From: Citrifermentans bemidjiense Bem
GTDB lineage: Bacteria; Desulfobacterota; Desulfuromonadia; Geobacterales; Geobacteraceae
Direction: 5' to 3'
Assembly: GCF_000020725.1 (NCBI RefSeq)
Contig: NC_011146.1
Span: 2,851,501 to 2,915,500, forward strand
Length of the DNA: 64,000 nt
Position 1 is the stretch's first letter. The number at the start of each line of letters is the position of its first letter. Under the pieces are notes generated by a model, which saw nothing but the letters and a program-made list of their open reading frames with translations, was not told the DNA's origin and ran no database searches. The position numbers and the translations under genes are program-made. Shown in pieces: positions 1-8,466 of this stretch.

Positions 1-152
1 GCCAAGCGGTGCGGCGCCTTAAGTCCCAGGTAGACCACGAGGATGATGAGCAGGTTGGGCTGGAAGGGATCCAGCAGGTACCTGGGGAGAAGCGTCATCT
101 GGAGCAGGCAGGCGGCGAGAACGATTCCCGTTATTTTCAGATAAGCAATCAA
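1..152 (-). CDS. mreD: rod shape-determining protein MreD (N-terminal part; runs off the window)
   Basis: Translating the minus strand from a TTG at 152 gives about 50 hydrophobic residues: one membrane segment (ITGIVLAACLLQMTLL), then FQPNLLIILVVYLGL. This pattern of a first helix, a short loop with P and D, and a second helix starting near PNL is typical of MreD, an inner-membrane partner of MreC in the elongasome. No ATG or GTG lies in frame between the mreC stop and this TTG, so TTG is the likely start. It lies 25 bp behind mreC on the same strand, the usual mreC-mreD order. The C-terminal two thirds are outside the window. Confidence 0.8.
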   Translation of the reverse strand, partial: MIAYLKITGIVLAACLLQMTLLPRYLLDPFQPNLLIILVVYLGLKAPHRL

Positions 153-177
153 AGCTGTGACTCGCTTGTGATGGACA

Positions 178-1002
178 CTATTGTTGTTGCTGCCGGACCA
201 GCACCAGCATCTCCTCTAGCTTGCCGATGTTGACCGTGGGACGGACCTCAATGGTCTGGAAGACGCCGTACTCCCCTTTTTTCACCATGGTCACCTCCCC
301 GATGGGAAGCCCCTTGGGAAAGACGCCGCCGATGCCGGAGCTGATCACGCTGTCGCCGACCTTCACGTCCTCGTCCTTGACCGTGAACTCCAGCGAGCAG
401 CGCCCGCCACCGGCGCCGCGCACCACCCCGCGGGCCCGGGAGCGCTGCACGATGGCGGCGATGGCGCTGGCATGGTCGGTTAAAAGCAGCACCCGGGAGC
501 TTTGCGGAGCCACCTTGATCACCCTCCCTACCACGCCGCCGACCGCAACCACCGGCATACCCTCAACCAGTCCGTCGTTGCTGCCGCGGTCGACCACCAG
601 CGTCTTGAACCAGGCGGAGCTGTCCTCCCCGATCACCGAGACGGCGATGGAGGGGATGGCGACGCTCCCTTTCAGTTCGAGCAGGGCCTTGAGCCTCTGG
701 TTTTCCACGACCGCCTCGTGGTTGGCGACGATCCGCTCGTTCAGGCGCTTTACGCTTCTTCTGAGTTCGATGTTCTCGCGCCTGACCTCGATGAGATCGA
801 CGTAGTTGTTCCAGACATCCCCAACGGAGCCGCTGAGGAAGGCGGCTGAGCCCGCAATCGGAGCGGTGAGCGTCATCACGGCGCGCTCCACGGGGTTCGC
901 ATGCTCCTTGTTCCTGAGGTTAAGCGCATAGGTGAGGAAGGCCACCAGAAGGACACCGGCGGTCAGCAGTAAGCGCTTATAGCGGATTAGAAAGTTTTTC
1001 AT
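178..1002 (-). CDS. mreC: rod shape-determining protein MreC
   Basis: MreC, 274 residues, near the family's usual length. One N-terminal membrane helix (about residues 5-27, LLLTAGVLLVAFLTYALNL) is followed by a coiled coil (about 60-105, rich in E, R, L) and the periplasmic beta-barrel domains (VIGEDSSAWFKTLVVDRGS, then GVVGRVIKVAPQSSRVLLLTD). It links cytoplasmic MreB filaments to the periplasmic wall machinery. A TTG at 1011 would add three residues; I prefer ATG 1002, which has GAGG just upstream, although the spacing is short. It is followed at once by mreD and preceded by the RmlC-like and rfbA genes on the same strand. Family assignment is firm. Confidence 0.93.
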   Translation of the reverse strand: MKNFLIRYKRLLLTAGVLLVAFLTYALNLRNKEHANPVERAVMTLTAPIAGSAAFLSGSVGDVWNNYVDLIEVRRENIELRRSVKRLNERIVANHEAVVENQRLKALLELKGSVAIPSIAVSVIGEDSSAWFKTLVVDRGSNDGLVEGMPVVAVGGVVGRVIKVAPQSSRVLLLTDHASAIAAIVQRSRARGVVRGAGGGRCSLEFTVKDEDVKVGDSVISSGIGGVFPKGLPIGEVTMVKKGEYGVFQTIEVRPTVNIGKLEEMLVLVRQQQQ

Positions 1003-1075
1003 CGGCCTCAAAATGGTTTAGGGGGCACTGCGGCCCCCTATCTGTGCGATCAAAAAACAACGGGCAGCGACACCG

Positions 1076-1564
1076 CTAGTCGATCTGGTAAGGCGAGCCG
1101 GCCGCTTCTTCGTGCCGGATCTCGTCCACCGGCTCGCGCTTTCCCTCTCCGGCATAGAGCCGGTTCGGCGCGTTGAAGACGATGCCGTTCTCCGTCCCTA
1201 CGTTGCGGTAGGCATGAACCACTCCGGGCGGAACTATCATGGCCAGCGGAGCGTCGAGGCCGGCGTAGACCACCTGCCTGACTCCGCGGCTCGGGGAGTC
1301 GGGGCGCGTGTCCCAAAGGTAGACCTTGAAGTTTGAAGGACCCATGAAGCAGAAGTAGTCGGTCTGGTCGACGTGCTCGTGGGGCCCGCGGGTCACCCCC
1401 GGCTGGGTCATCGAGACATAGGTCATGGCGGGAAGCACCGACTGCTCCAGCTCGTCGCTGCGGAAAAGCTCGCAAAGCCACCCCCGCTCGTCCAGGAACT
1501 TCCCCAGCGGCTTAAGCACCACGTCGTGGATACGCCCCTTGGTGAAACTGGTTATCCCGCTCAT
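1076..1564 (-). CDS. dTDP-4-dehydrorhamnose 3,5-epimerase-like (RmlC-type cupin) protein
   Basis: A 162-residue single-domain cupin related to dTDP-sugar 3,5-epimerases. Visible core motifs are [16 protein letters not shown], matching the RmlC RG-x-H region, then the [13 protein letters not shown] strand and [11 protein letters not shown]. It is shorter than canonical RmlC (about 180-190) and reads PHEH where the true epimerase has LHYQ, so it may be another NDP-sugar isomerase or epimerase. The ATG at 1564 overlaps the rfbA stop as ATGA, so the two are translationally coupled and the product probably acts on an RfbA-made dTDP-sugar. No rfbB or rfbD is in the window. Confidence 0.8.
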   Translation of the reverse strand: MSGITSFTKGRIHDVVLKPLGKFLDERGWLCELFRSDELEQSVLPAMTYVSMTQPGVTRGPHEHVDQTDYFCFMGPSNFKVYLWDTRPDSPSRGVRQVVYAGLDAPLAMIVPPGVVHAYRNVGTENGIVFNAPNRLYAGEGKREPVDEIRHEEAAGSPYQID

Positions 1565-2466
1565 GCTCCCATCCCTCCCCCGCAAAGCGTAGTCTCGTTG
1601 TAAACCCGCACCAGATAGTCCCGATACGAGGAGTTGGGGGTGGCATCGATGACCTTGGCCATCGCCGCGCAGTCAAGGTACCCCATCCGGAGCGCTATCT
1701 CCTCCAGGCAAGCGATCTTCAGTCCCTGCCGCGCCTCCAGGGTTCCTATGAAGTGGGACGCCTCGAGAAGGCTTTGGTGGGTTCCGGTGTCGAGCCAGGC
1801 GATGCCGCGCCCGAGCCTTTGCACCGAAAGTTCGCCGCGCCTTAAGTACTCCAGGTTCACATCCGTGATTTCCAGCTCGCCCCGCGGCGAGGGCTCCAAC
1901 TCCTTGGCGATCTGCACAACCTTGCCGTCGTAGAGGTACAGCCCTGGGACCGCGTAGTTCGACTTGGGATGGGCCGGCTTCTCTTCGATGCTGAGCGCCC
2001 GGTCTTCTCGGTCGAACTCGACCACGCCGTAACGCTCCGGATCCTGGACGTAGTAGCCGAAAATCCTGGCGCCGCCGTCAAAACCGGTGATGAGACGATC
2101 CAATTCCATTTTGCCGTAGAAGATGTTGTCGCCCAGAATCAGGCAGACCGGATCGCCGGCGATGAACTCCTCCCCGACGAGAAACGCCTGCGCGATCCCC
2201 TTGGGTTCTTGCTGCACCGCGTAGGAAAGACGGATGCCCCAGCGGGAGCCGTCGCCCAATAGCGCCTGGAAGCGGGGGGTGTCCTGCGGAGTGGAAATGA
2301 TCAGCACGTCGGCGATTCCCGCCATCATCAGCGTCGCCAGCGGGTAATAGATCATCGGCTTGTCGTAGACCGGCTGCAGCTGCTTGCTCGCTACCATGGT
2401 CAGAGGGTAAAGCCTGCTTCCCGCGCCTCCGGCCAGGAGAATCCCCTTCTTGATACCTTGTGGCAT
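1561..2466 (-). CDS. rfbA: glucose-1-phosphate thymidylyltransferase
   Basis: RfbA/RmlA makes dTDP-glucose from dTTP and glucose-1-phosphate, the entry step to dTDP-rhamnose and other deoxysugars of LPS. The 301-residue product (family about 290) carries the N-terminal nucleotide-binding loop [14 protein letters not shown], the [14 protein letters not shown] motif, [10 protein letters not shown] and VVEFDRE. ATG 2466 is chosen over an upstream in-frame start because AAAGG sits 7 bp before it and conserved homology begins with [14 protein letters not shown]. It overlaps the RmlC-like gene by 4 bp. Some family members are allosterically inhibited by dTDP-rhamnose; that cannot be judged here. 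Confidence 0.96.
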   Translation of the reverse strand: MPQGIKKGILLAGGAGSRLYPLTMVASKQLQPVYDKPMIYYPLATLMMAGIADVLIISTPQDTPRFQALLGDGSRWGIRLSYAVQQEPKGIAQAFLVGEEFIAGDPVCLILGDNIFYGKMELDRLITGFDGGARIFGYYVQDPERYGVVEFDREDRALSIEEKPAHPKSNYAVPGLYLYDGKVVQIAKELEPSPRGELEITDVNLEYLRRGELSVQRLGRGIAWLDTGTHQSLLEASHFIGTLEARQGLKIACLEEIALRMGYLDCAAMAKVIDATPNSSYRDYLVRVYNETTLCGGGMGA

Positions 2467-2568
2467 AAATGAACCTTTCAAATCTCCGATCACATTAACA
2501 AAAGACTTTTTCTATCACACAGGCGCGTCCTGCGTCAAACCAATAAAGGGTGCAATCACAGGTTGCCG

Positions 2569-2946
2569 TCAAGGGAGAAGCCTCTCCTTTAGCGCCTCGT
2601 CGATGAAGCTCTCCTCGATCGCCTCGCGCACCCATGACTCATGGCAGCGGGATAGGAGAACCGCCACACCCTCGGCGACCGCCGGCACCTCGCTCCAGAG
2701 CGCGTTGCGCAGCGAGCGGAGCCTGCGGGGGTCGGGCTTCTTGGAGGCCAAAAGCTCCCGGCACCCTTGGCAGATGAGCGCCAGGTTCGCCTCGGACGGC
2801 TCCCTTTCCGGCTGGTATTCCCAAAGGCGCAGCTCCTGGTCGCCGTCGCACCACTCGCAGCGAAACCCCGCTCTCTTGCTGACGCTCTTCCCCAGAAGCT
2901 GTACCGCCGCCAGGTGGTCCTGATGGTCCTGCCGTCCCTTGGCCAT
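2569..2946 (-). CDS. PhnA-like zinc-ribbon protein
   Basis: A 125-residue soluble protein with an N-terminal two-CxxC zinc ribbon: CEWC near residue 31 and CQGC near 60, spaced as in the N-terminal domain of PhnA-type proteins. The context WCDGDQELRLWEYQP is also PhnA-like. The second half is helical, with no known motif and without the C-terminal PhnA domain. It starts at ATG 2946 behind a strong GGAGGTGAA ribosome-binding site. It is 102 bp upstream of rfbA on the same strand, so the two could be co-transcribed, although an AT-rich gap allows a separate rfbA promoter. PhnA is not the phosphonoacetate hydrolase its old name implied, so function is unknown. Confidence 0.6.
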   Translation of the reverse strand: MAKGRQDHQDHLAAVQLLGKSVSKRAGFRCEWCDGDQELRLWEYQPEREPSEANLALICQGCRELLASKKPDPRRLRSLRNALWSEVPAVAEGVAVLLSRCHESWVREAIEESFIDEALKERLLP

Positions 2947-3157
2947 TTCACCTCCGCCTACCGCTTCTCCCGGCTAAAACCGGGGCGACCCAGCCACCGA
3001 GTGTAGCAGAATCACCAATGAGATCAATACATTTCTGCCTTGAGCGCTGTCCGGGAGCGGGGCGTATTTTTCTCTGGACAGCACGGGCCGCCAGCGGGTA
3101 CCCTTTTCACCTCATTTGTCAAGCGTCCCGGCTCTCCGCTGGGGCGAAGGAGCAAGC

Positions 3158-3853
3158 ATGAAACTGCCGCAGCCGCTTTTCCAGGGGACCCTGATCCGAC
3201 GCTACCAGCGCTTTTTGGCGGACGTCGAGCTGGATGACGGGACCGTGGTCACCGCCCACACCCCCAACACCGGGAGCATGATGGGGTGCGCCTGCCCCGG
3301 CAACCGGGTCCTCCTCTCCAAAAGCGCGAGCCTCACCAGGAAATACCCGCACAGCTGGGAGCTGGTGCAGGCCGACGGGACCTGGGTCGGGATCAACACC
3401 CAACTCCCCAACCTCCTCGCCAGGGAGGCGATCCTGGACGGGACCATTTCAGAGCTCTCCGGGTACCAGCAGATCCGCGGCGAGGTCCCCTACGGCAGCG
3501 GCAGCCGGATCGACCTTCTGCTCTCCGGGGAGCAGGGGCTTTGCTACGTGGAGACCAAGAACGTCACCCTGGTCGAGGACGGCGTCGCCCTCTTCCCCGA
3601 CGCGGTGAGCGCCCGGGGGCAAAAGCACCTGAGGGAGCTCATGGAGATGGTGCGCCAGGGACACCGGGCCGTTAACCTCTTCATCGTGCAGCGTGCAGAC
3701 GGCGCGGCCCTTGCCCCTGCCGACGCCATCGACCCCGTCTACGGGCGGCTCTTGAGAGAGGCGGCGCAAAACGGGGTTGAAATTCTCGCCTACCGCGCCG
3801 AGGTGACCCGGACCGAGGTGCGCCTGGAACGCGCGCTGCCTGTGCTGCTCTAA
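3158..3853 (+). CDS. sfsA: SfsA family DNA/RNA nuclease-fold protein (sugar fermentation stimulation protein A)
   Basis: SfsA, 231 residues, the usual length. The OB-like N-terminal part shows GTLIRRYQRFLADVEL and the family signature AHTPNTGSMMG. The C-terminal half has the nuclease-like core IDLLL, CYVETKNVTL, FPDAVSARGQKHLREL and LFIVQR, where D, E and K occupy PD-(D/E)XK-like positions. The ATG at 3158 follows AAGGAG; a 14-residue N-terminal extension in the same frame has no homologous character. The gene was first tied to maltose-gene regulation in E. coli; its biochemical role is unsettled. It stands alone on the plus strand with a promoter-like sequence just after it. Confidence 0.95.
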   Translation: MKLPQPLFQGTLIRRYQRFLADVELDDGTVVTAHTPNTGSMMGCACPGNRVLLSKSASLTRKYPHSWELVQADGTWVGINTQLPNLLAREAILDGTISELSGYQQIRGEVPYGSGSRIDLLLSGEQGLCYVETKNVTLVEDGVALFPDAVSARGQKHLRELMEMVRQGHRAVNLFIVQRADGAALAPADAIDPVYGRLLREAAQNGVEILAYRAEVTRTEVRLERALPVLL

Positions 3854-3857
3854 ACGG

Positions 3858-3885
3858 TTGACATCCCTAGGAAGGACGCTAGAGT
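3858..3885 (+). promoter_or_regulatory. sigma-70-type promoter for the 3910-4808 gene pair
   Basis: A perfect -35 hexamer TTGACA (3858-3863) is followed after 16 bp by TAGAGT (3880-3885), 24 bp before the ATG at 3910. The -10 matches consensus at four of six bases. It lies directly after the sfsA stop. Confidence 0.5.
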
Positions 3886-3909
3886 TATAAGCGCTGTCCC
3901 GGGGGTCCA

Positions 3910-4368
3910 ATGAGAATTCCAAGATTTACCATATACGCCAAGGAGACCGGCGTGGAGATATCGCCCTGCGAGAAAAAGCAGCAGGGAAAGCCCGAGGAAG
4001 GGAGGGTCGCTTTCCGCTTCTTCAGGCTCGCAGCCGGCGCGGCGCAGATCAGGTTCGTAGCGGAGCCGTGGGAGGCCTTCGAGATATCCAGGAGGATGAA
4101 CGCGGTGCAGGCGGAGGGGGGGAAGGAAACCTTCACCCACCGCTTTGAGAGCGCCGACGGCGAGACGGTCACCAAGCTGAGCGTCGAGTGCTACCAAAGA
4201 AACGGCAAAAAGGGTTTCGCCTTCTCGGTCCAGCGCGGCGATGACGGCATCAACGTCGCTGCGCCCATGGGGGAATTCCTCTTCGCCGCGGAGTTTCTGA
4301 AACAGCTTTCGGTGGCGCAGTCCTGGGTGGAGCAGGCGGCGCACAAGCAGGGAAACGGGACAGCGTGA
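3910..4368 (+). CDS. conserved hypothetical protein coupled to an RsbW-like ATPase
   Basis: I do not recognise this 152-residue protein. It has no signal peptide or membrane segment and alternates basic and acidic stretches. The pattern RFFRLAAGAAQIRFVAEPWEAFEISRR and FTHRFES..VTKLSVECYQR suggests an all-beta fold with a C-terminal helix (FLFAAEFLKQLSVAQSWVEQ). The start ATG follows GGGGGT. Its stop overlaps the GTG start of the next gene (GTGA), so the two are translationally coupled and probably act together. Because the partner looks like an anti-sigma kinase, this could be a regulatory or scaffold component; that is inference only. Confidence 0.6.
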   Translation: MRIPRFTIYAKETGVEISPCEKKQQGKPEEGRVAFRFFRLAAGAAQIRFVAEPWEAFEISRRMNAVQAEGGKETFTHRFESADGETVTKLSVECYQRNGKKGFAFSVQRGDDGINVAAPMGEFLFAAEFLKQLSVAQSWVEQAAHKQGNGTA

Positions 4369-4808
4369 TAACCAAACCGAGCAAAACCCTATACCTCAGC
4401 ATCGAGAGCAGGCTTGCCGACGTGGCTCTGGTGGGACATGCAGTACGCGGCGTCTGCGCCTGCTCGCCCCTCAAAGAAGAAGCCTACGGCGAGATGGAGG
4501 TCTGCGTCGTCGAGGCACTCAACAACGCCATCACCCATGCCTACCGCAAAGAGGAAGGGTACCGGGTCGACACCGCCATCACCCTGCACCACGACCGCAT
4601 CTCCTTCGCCATCTCAGACTGCGGCAAGGCGATCGAACAGTACGCCCCGAGGAGCCTGGAATTCGACCCCGAAGTCATCGGGTCCATTCCCGAAAACGGC
4701 ATGGGGCTCTTCATCATCGAGACCATCATGGACGAGGTGAGCTACAGCTCCAATAACGGCAGGAACACCCTCTCCTTCTGCAGATACTTCACCCAACCCC
4801 AGGCCTAG
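4365..4808 (+). CDS. ATP-binding protein, RsbW/SpoIIAB-type serine kinase (anti-sigma regulatory factor family)
   Basis: A 147-residue stand-alone GHKL ATPase domain. The N box VVEALNNAITHAY, the G1 box ISDCGKAIEQ and the G2 box PENGMGLFIIETIMDEV are all present, as in RsbW and SpoIIAB. These proteins bind a sigma factor or response regulator and phosphorylate a STAS-domain antagonist. No STAS protein or sigma factor gene is adjacent, so partners are encoded elsewhere, or the coupled upstream gene takes that part. Translation starts at a GTG overlapping the previous stop by 4 bp. It ends 18 bp from the convergent SNF2 gene with no clear terminator between. Confidence 0.85.
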   Translation: MITKPSKTLYLSIESRLADVALVGHAVRGVCACSPLKEEAYGEMEVCVVEALNNAITHAYRKEEGYRVDTAITLHHDRISFAISDCGKAIEQYAPRSLEFDPEVIGSIPENGMGLFIIETIMDEVSYSSNNGRNTLSFCRYFTQPQA

Positions 4809-4826
4809 CGCCTCCCCTGAATTCCC

Positions 4827-7800
4827 CTACCCCAGCAGGTATTCGAAATCCTCGCGGCTGATGGCGTTGCCCCCCTCGTGCTCGGCCTCCTCCAGAAGGG
4901 CCCGGTACAGCTTCAGCTTCCTTTTCTTGAGCTCCATCATCTTCTCCTCGATGCTGTGCCGCATCAAAAGCCTGGTGATGGTCACCTGCCGCTGCTGCCC
5001 GATCCGGTGCGCGCGGTCGGAAGCCTGGCTTTCCACCGCGGGGTTCCACCAGGGATCCAGGTGGAAGACGTAGGAGGCGCGGGTCAGGTTGAGGCCGCGA
5101 CCGCCCGCCTTCAGGCTCAGCAGGAATACTCCGGGCTCTGCCGACTCCTGGAACCTCTGCACCATCTCCTTCCTGCGCGAGACCGGGGTCGAACCGTCCA
5201 ACCTGGAAAAGCCGATGCCGTGCTGGGAAAGCCCCTGCTCCACGATGTCCAAAAACGAGGTGAACTGCGAGAAGACCAGGACGCTGTGCCCCTCGGCGAA
5301 GAGCTCCATCAGCTGGTCCACCAGGAAGTCGATCTTTGGGGAACGGTCCGGGGCCTGGGGCAGGATGAGCTTCGAGCTCAGGCAGATCTGGCGCAGCTTC
5401 AAGATGGCGGTGAGGGCGATGATGCGCGCCTGCCCGGGGCTTTTTGAACTGTAGGCCAGCGCCACCGTTTCCCGCACCTGGGCGACGGTGCGGGCGTAGA
5501 GCGCCTTTTGCCTCGTGCTCATCTCCAGGTAGATGTCGGTCTCCACCTTGGGGGGGAGCTCGTCGGCGATCATGTCCTTCGACCGTCTCAGGATGAAGGG
5601 GTGGGTGCGCCGGATCAGCTTCTCCATGAAGTCCCCCCCTTCCCGCCCCATCTCCTTGCGGAACTGCTCGTAGGGGCCTAAAAGCCCGGGAAGCGCCAGG
5701 TCCATGACCGAGAAGTATTCACCTAGGTGGTTCTCGACCGGAGTGCCGGTGAGGGTGAGCTTGAACCTTCCGGAGAGCCTGCGCACGGCGCCGGTGGTCT
5801 CCGCGTGTATGTTCTTCACCGACTGAGCCTCGTCGAAGACGATGACGTTGAACGGGATCTCCCTGAGCTGTTCGATATCGCGCTGCACCACGCCGTAGCT
5901 GGTAAGCACCAGGTCCAGCCCGGCGAACTCGGCGCTGCGCCCCTGCCCGCGGTAGACCCCGACCTTGAGCGCGGGGTAAAAGCGCTGCAGCTCGTTCTCC
6001 CAGTTGAAGATGAGGGTCGGCGGTACCACCACCAGGTGCGGCGTCCCGGTCGGAAGCTCGCAGGGGATATCCCCCTCGGCTATCCCCGCCAGAAGGGCGA
6101 TGGCCTGGATGGTCTTTCCCAGCCCCATGTCGTCGGCGAGGCAGGCCCCGAAACGGTGCTCGTAGAGAAAGGCGAGCCAGCTGTACCCTTCCAGCTGATA
6201 GTTCCTGAGCGTCGCCAAAAGCCTCGCCGGAGCCTGGCGCTTGGGGATGCTCTCGAAACGGGTCAGGCTCTCGAAGATCCGCTCGTCCTCGGGGGAAAGA
6301 AGGATCCGGACCCCGCTGCGCCTGAGTGTGATCCAGTCGAGGATCTGCAGGCGCGGCACTCGGACCACCTCCCTCTTCGTCGCCGCGCCGAAGAGCGAAA
6401 GGGTGTTGCTGCTCAACTCGTCCAGGATCACCATCTCGTTGCCGCGCCGGAAGATCCCGCCCCCCTGAAGGGCGCGGACAAGCTCGGCGTCGTCCACCGT
6501 CTCGCCGTCGCAGCTGATCTCCGGCCGCAGTTCGAACCAGTCGATGCTGGAGCGGGTGGCGTCCAGCGTGAAAGACCAGGAAACGGCCTGCAGTTCCTCC
6601 CCCCCGATGGCGAGCGAGAACCCCTCCGCGGAGAGGGCGTCGCAGAAGCGGGAGAGATTCTTCATCAGCTCCTTTCTCGCAAGCGTCATCTCCCCCGGCC
6701 GCTCCGCCTGCCAGAAAATCTCGCAGCCGAAAAAGTCGCAGGCGATTTGCAAAAGCCGCCCCTGCTGTCTCCCGTCCACCTCTACGGCCAGCCACTCCCC
6801 TTGCTGCGACAATTGCAGCACCACGCCATGGGCGAGGGCCGCCTCGCAGAAGGAGGTAACAGCGGCGCGCGCCTCTGAACGGACCCCGCGCTTGAAAAAT
6901 TCCGGCGTGTCCAGCGCCTGCCTGACCACCCTCTCCCGTTCGGCCGTGCTCCCTGCCGAAAGAGCGGCGAAACAGGCCCTGATCACGGAGATGACCCGTT
7001 TTTTCGCCTTGAGGGTCTGCGGCAACGTAGCGCGCCCCCGGGTGCTGAAGAATTTGAAGCTAACCGGGGACAAACCGAAGATGACGCCGTCGGTCACCCC
7101 CTGGGCCACGACCGGAACCGGGTCGGCAAGCTCAACGATATCAAGGCGGTAGCGCGGCTGGACCAGCCGAGGCTGCTCCGGGACCCCGGAGATCGACAGG
7201 GCGGCGCCCCCCTTCCCCTGCTGCGACTCGCCCAGATCCAACTGCAGCGAGTTGAAGAGCGGGGCGGGGAAGCGGAATCCGCTCCCGTGGCGCGCCGGCG
7301 CCACCCCCATGGCCTCTTCGACCCGCGCGAAGAGGGAGTGGTAGAAAACGAGGCCGGCGTCGTCCACCCGCTGCACCAGCCTGCGGCCGAGGTCGAAATA
7401 GTATCCCTGGTGCACGAAGGAATCCGGATCCGGCGCGGAGCCGTCCTCAAGCGAGAAGCTGGCGGCGATCTCGTCTCCTTCCAGATCCAGTTGCAGCAAA
7501 ACGGCACGATCGCTTGAATGGTCGAACTGGAGGGGGACGACCCCTTCAGCGGAGGCGTAAAGAATAGGGAATCTGCCGCGGAAGCGGGTGATGAACTCTT
7601 CGATGCAACGGCCGCGCAAGGCGGAGGATTGCATCAACCTCAGGAACTCGCGGATCGAGGGAGGAAGCGCTGCATCGAAAAGGGCTGCGGGGATCAGGTC
7701 ATGGGTCAGGCGCAGGCGGGGAGAGCCGAGTTCCAGGTCGAGGACCAGCGCGTAGCGCGCCTCCCCCGACTGGCGGTGGTGCAGTTCGTCCATCCGCAGC

Positions 7801-8189
7801 GCAGGGACGCCCAGCAGTTGGTTGCGGATCTGTTCCAGGTAGTCCTGCGGGAGCTGCAGCATGGGGAAGGAGGCCGGCGCCAGCGCCTTTTTCACGGTGG
7901 CGAGGGAGGCGACCAGGTGGGGACAGCGCCCTCCGGGGCTCCAAGTGCCGCAGTTGCAGACACTGGAAAACTCCCCCTGGGCCAAGGTCAACGACACCTG
8001 ATAGGTGCCGGCATCCGAGACCTCCACGGTGAGGACGGAGCCGTCCCCGCTCCAGGTGACCCGGGTAACCGGCCTCCTCTTGCACAGCTCGAAGCCGTTG
8101 AAGAGGTGCACCTTGTCCGCCAGTGCGTATATGCCTGAGGCCGGCATCTGGGAAAGATGCCGCAGCAGGGGGTTAGCCAATAGTTCCAT
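4827..8189 (-). CDS. SWIM zinc finger / SNF2-family helicase-like ATPase
   Basis: A 1120-residue protein. The SWIM zinc finger has ligands C78, C80, C89 and H91 (CNCGTWSPGGRCPHL). A long middle region of about 500 residues precedes the SNF2 motor: Walker A CLADDMGLGKTIQAIALL near residue 688, Walker B VFDEAQSVKN near 784, TLTGTPVENHLGEYFSVMDL, and helicase C motifs VFSQFT, LLSLKAGGRGLNLTRA and SDRAHRIGQQRQV near 1057. Family members are double-stranded DNA translocases that remodel protein-DNA complexes; bacterial SWIM-SNF2 roles are poorly known. The coding region is intact. It is transcribed alone, convergent with the RsbW-like gene. A second, different SNF2 ATPase lies 3.5 kb away. Confidence 0.93.
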   Translation of the reverse strand: MELLANPLLRHLSQMPASGIYALADKVHLFNGFELCKRRPVTRVTWSGDGSVLTVEVSDAGTYQVSLTLAQGEFSSVCNCGTWSPGGRCPHLVASLATVKKALAPASFPMLQLPQDYLEQIRNQLLGVPALRMDELHHRQSGEARYALVLDLELGSPRLRLTHDLIPAALFDAALPPSIREFLRLMQSSALRGRCIEEFITRFRGRFPILYASAEGVVPLQFDHSSDRAVLLQLDLEGDEIAASFSLEDGSAPDPDSFVHQGYYFDLGRRLVQRVDDAGLVFYHSLFARVEEAMGVAPARHGSGFRFPAPLFNSLQLDLGESQQGKGGAALSISGVPEQPRLVQPRYRLDIVELADPVPVVAQGVTDGVIFGLSPVSFKFFSTRGRATLPQTLKAKKRVISVIRACFAALSAGSTAERERVVRQALDTPEFFKRGVRSEARAAVTSFCEAALAHGVVLQLSQQGEWLAVEVDGRQQGRLLQIACDFFGCEIFWQAERPGEMTLARKELMKNLSRFCDALSAEGFSLAIGGEELQAVSWSFTLDATRSSIDWFELRPEISCDGETVDDAELVRALQGGGIFRRGNEMVILDELSSNTLSLFGAATKREVVRVPRLQILDWITLRRSGVRILLSPEDERIFESLTRFESIPKRQAPARLLATLRNYQLEGYSWLAFLYEHRFGACLADDMGLGKTIQAIALLAGIAEGDIPCELPTGTPHLVVVPPTLIFNWENELQRFYPALKVGVYRGQGRSAEFAGLDLVLTSYGVVQRDIEQLREIPFNVIVFDEAQSVKNIHAETTGAVRRLSGRFKLTLTGTPVENHLGEYFSVMDLALPGLLGPYEQFRKEMGREGGDFMEKLIRRTHPFILRRSKDMIADELPPKVETDIYLEMSTRQKALYARTVAQVRETVALAYSSKSPGQARIIALTAILKLRQICLSSKLILPQAPDRSPKIDFLVDQLMELFAEGHSVLVFSQFTSFLDIVEQGLSQHGIGFSRLDGSTPVSRRKEMVQRFQESAEPGVFLLSLKAGGRGLNLTRASYVFHLDPWWNPAVESQASDRAHRIGQQRQVTITRLLMRHSIEEKMMELKKRKLKLYRALLEEAEHEGGNAISREDFEYLLG

Positions 8190-8351
8190 CAGATCCGCTC
8201 TCCCGCCGGGGGCTGCTTAACGAACCGTTTAAGTTAGCAGAAAGCGCGCTCCAATACAACAACACCATGAGAGATGAAAGCAAACGGGGTTAATGTGCGG
8301 GCGGATCGAGGGAAGCGGCAGGTTTTCCAAGGGAAGAAAGGCGGTGCGGAG

Positions 8352-8386
8352 ATAAAAAATGGGGGATGGCGCCAACCACCCCCCGA
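8352..8386 (-). terminator. rho-independent terminator-like hairpin downstream of nudC
   Basis: Read on the minus strand, a G-run, an inner TTGGCGCCA palindrome and a C-run form a GC-rich hairpin, followed by ATTTTTT. It lies about 80 bp past the frame-corrected nudC stop. The plus-strand side has only a short A-run, so it serves the minus strand best. The 277-bp stretch 8190-8466 between the SNF2 gene and nudC holds nothing else I can identify. Confidence 0.55.
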
Positions 8387-8466
8387 AAAAGGAGACCCTG
8401 GGTTGTTTACTCCGGGGTACTAATAAAAAGCTATCGGATCGGGTCGAAAATACTTTAATGATTTTT

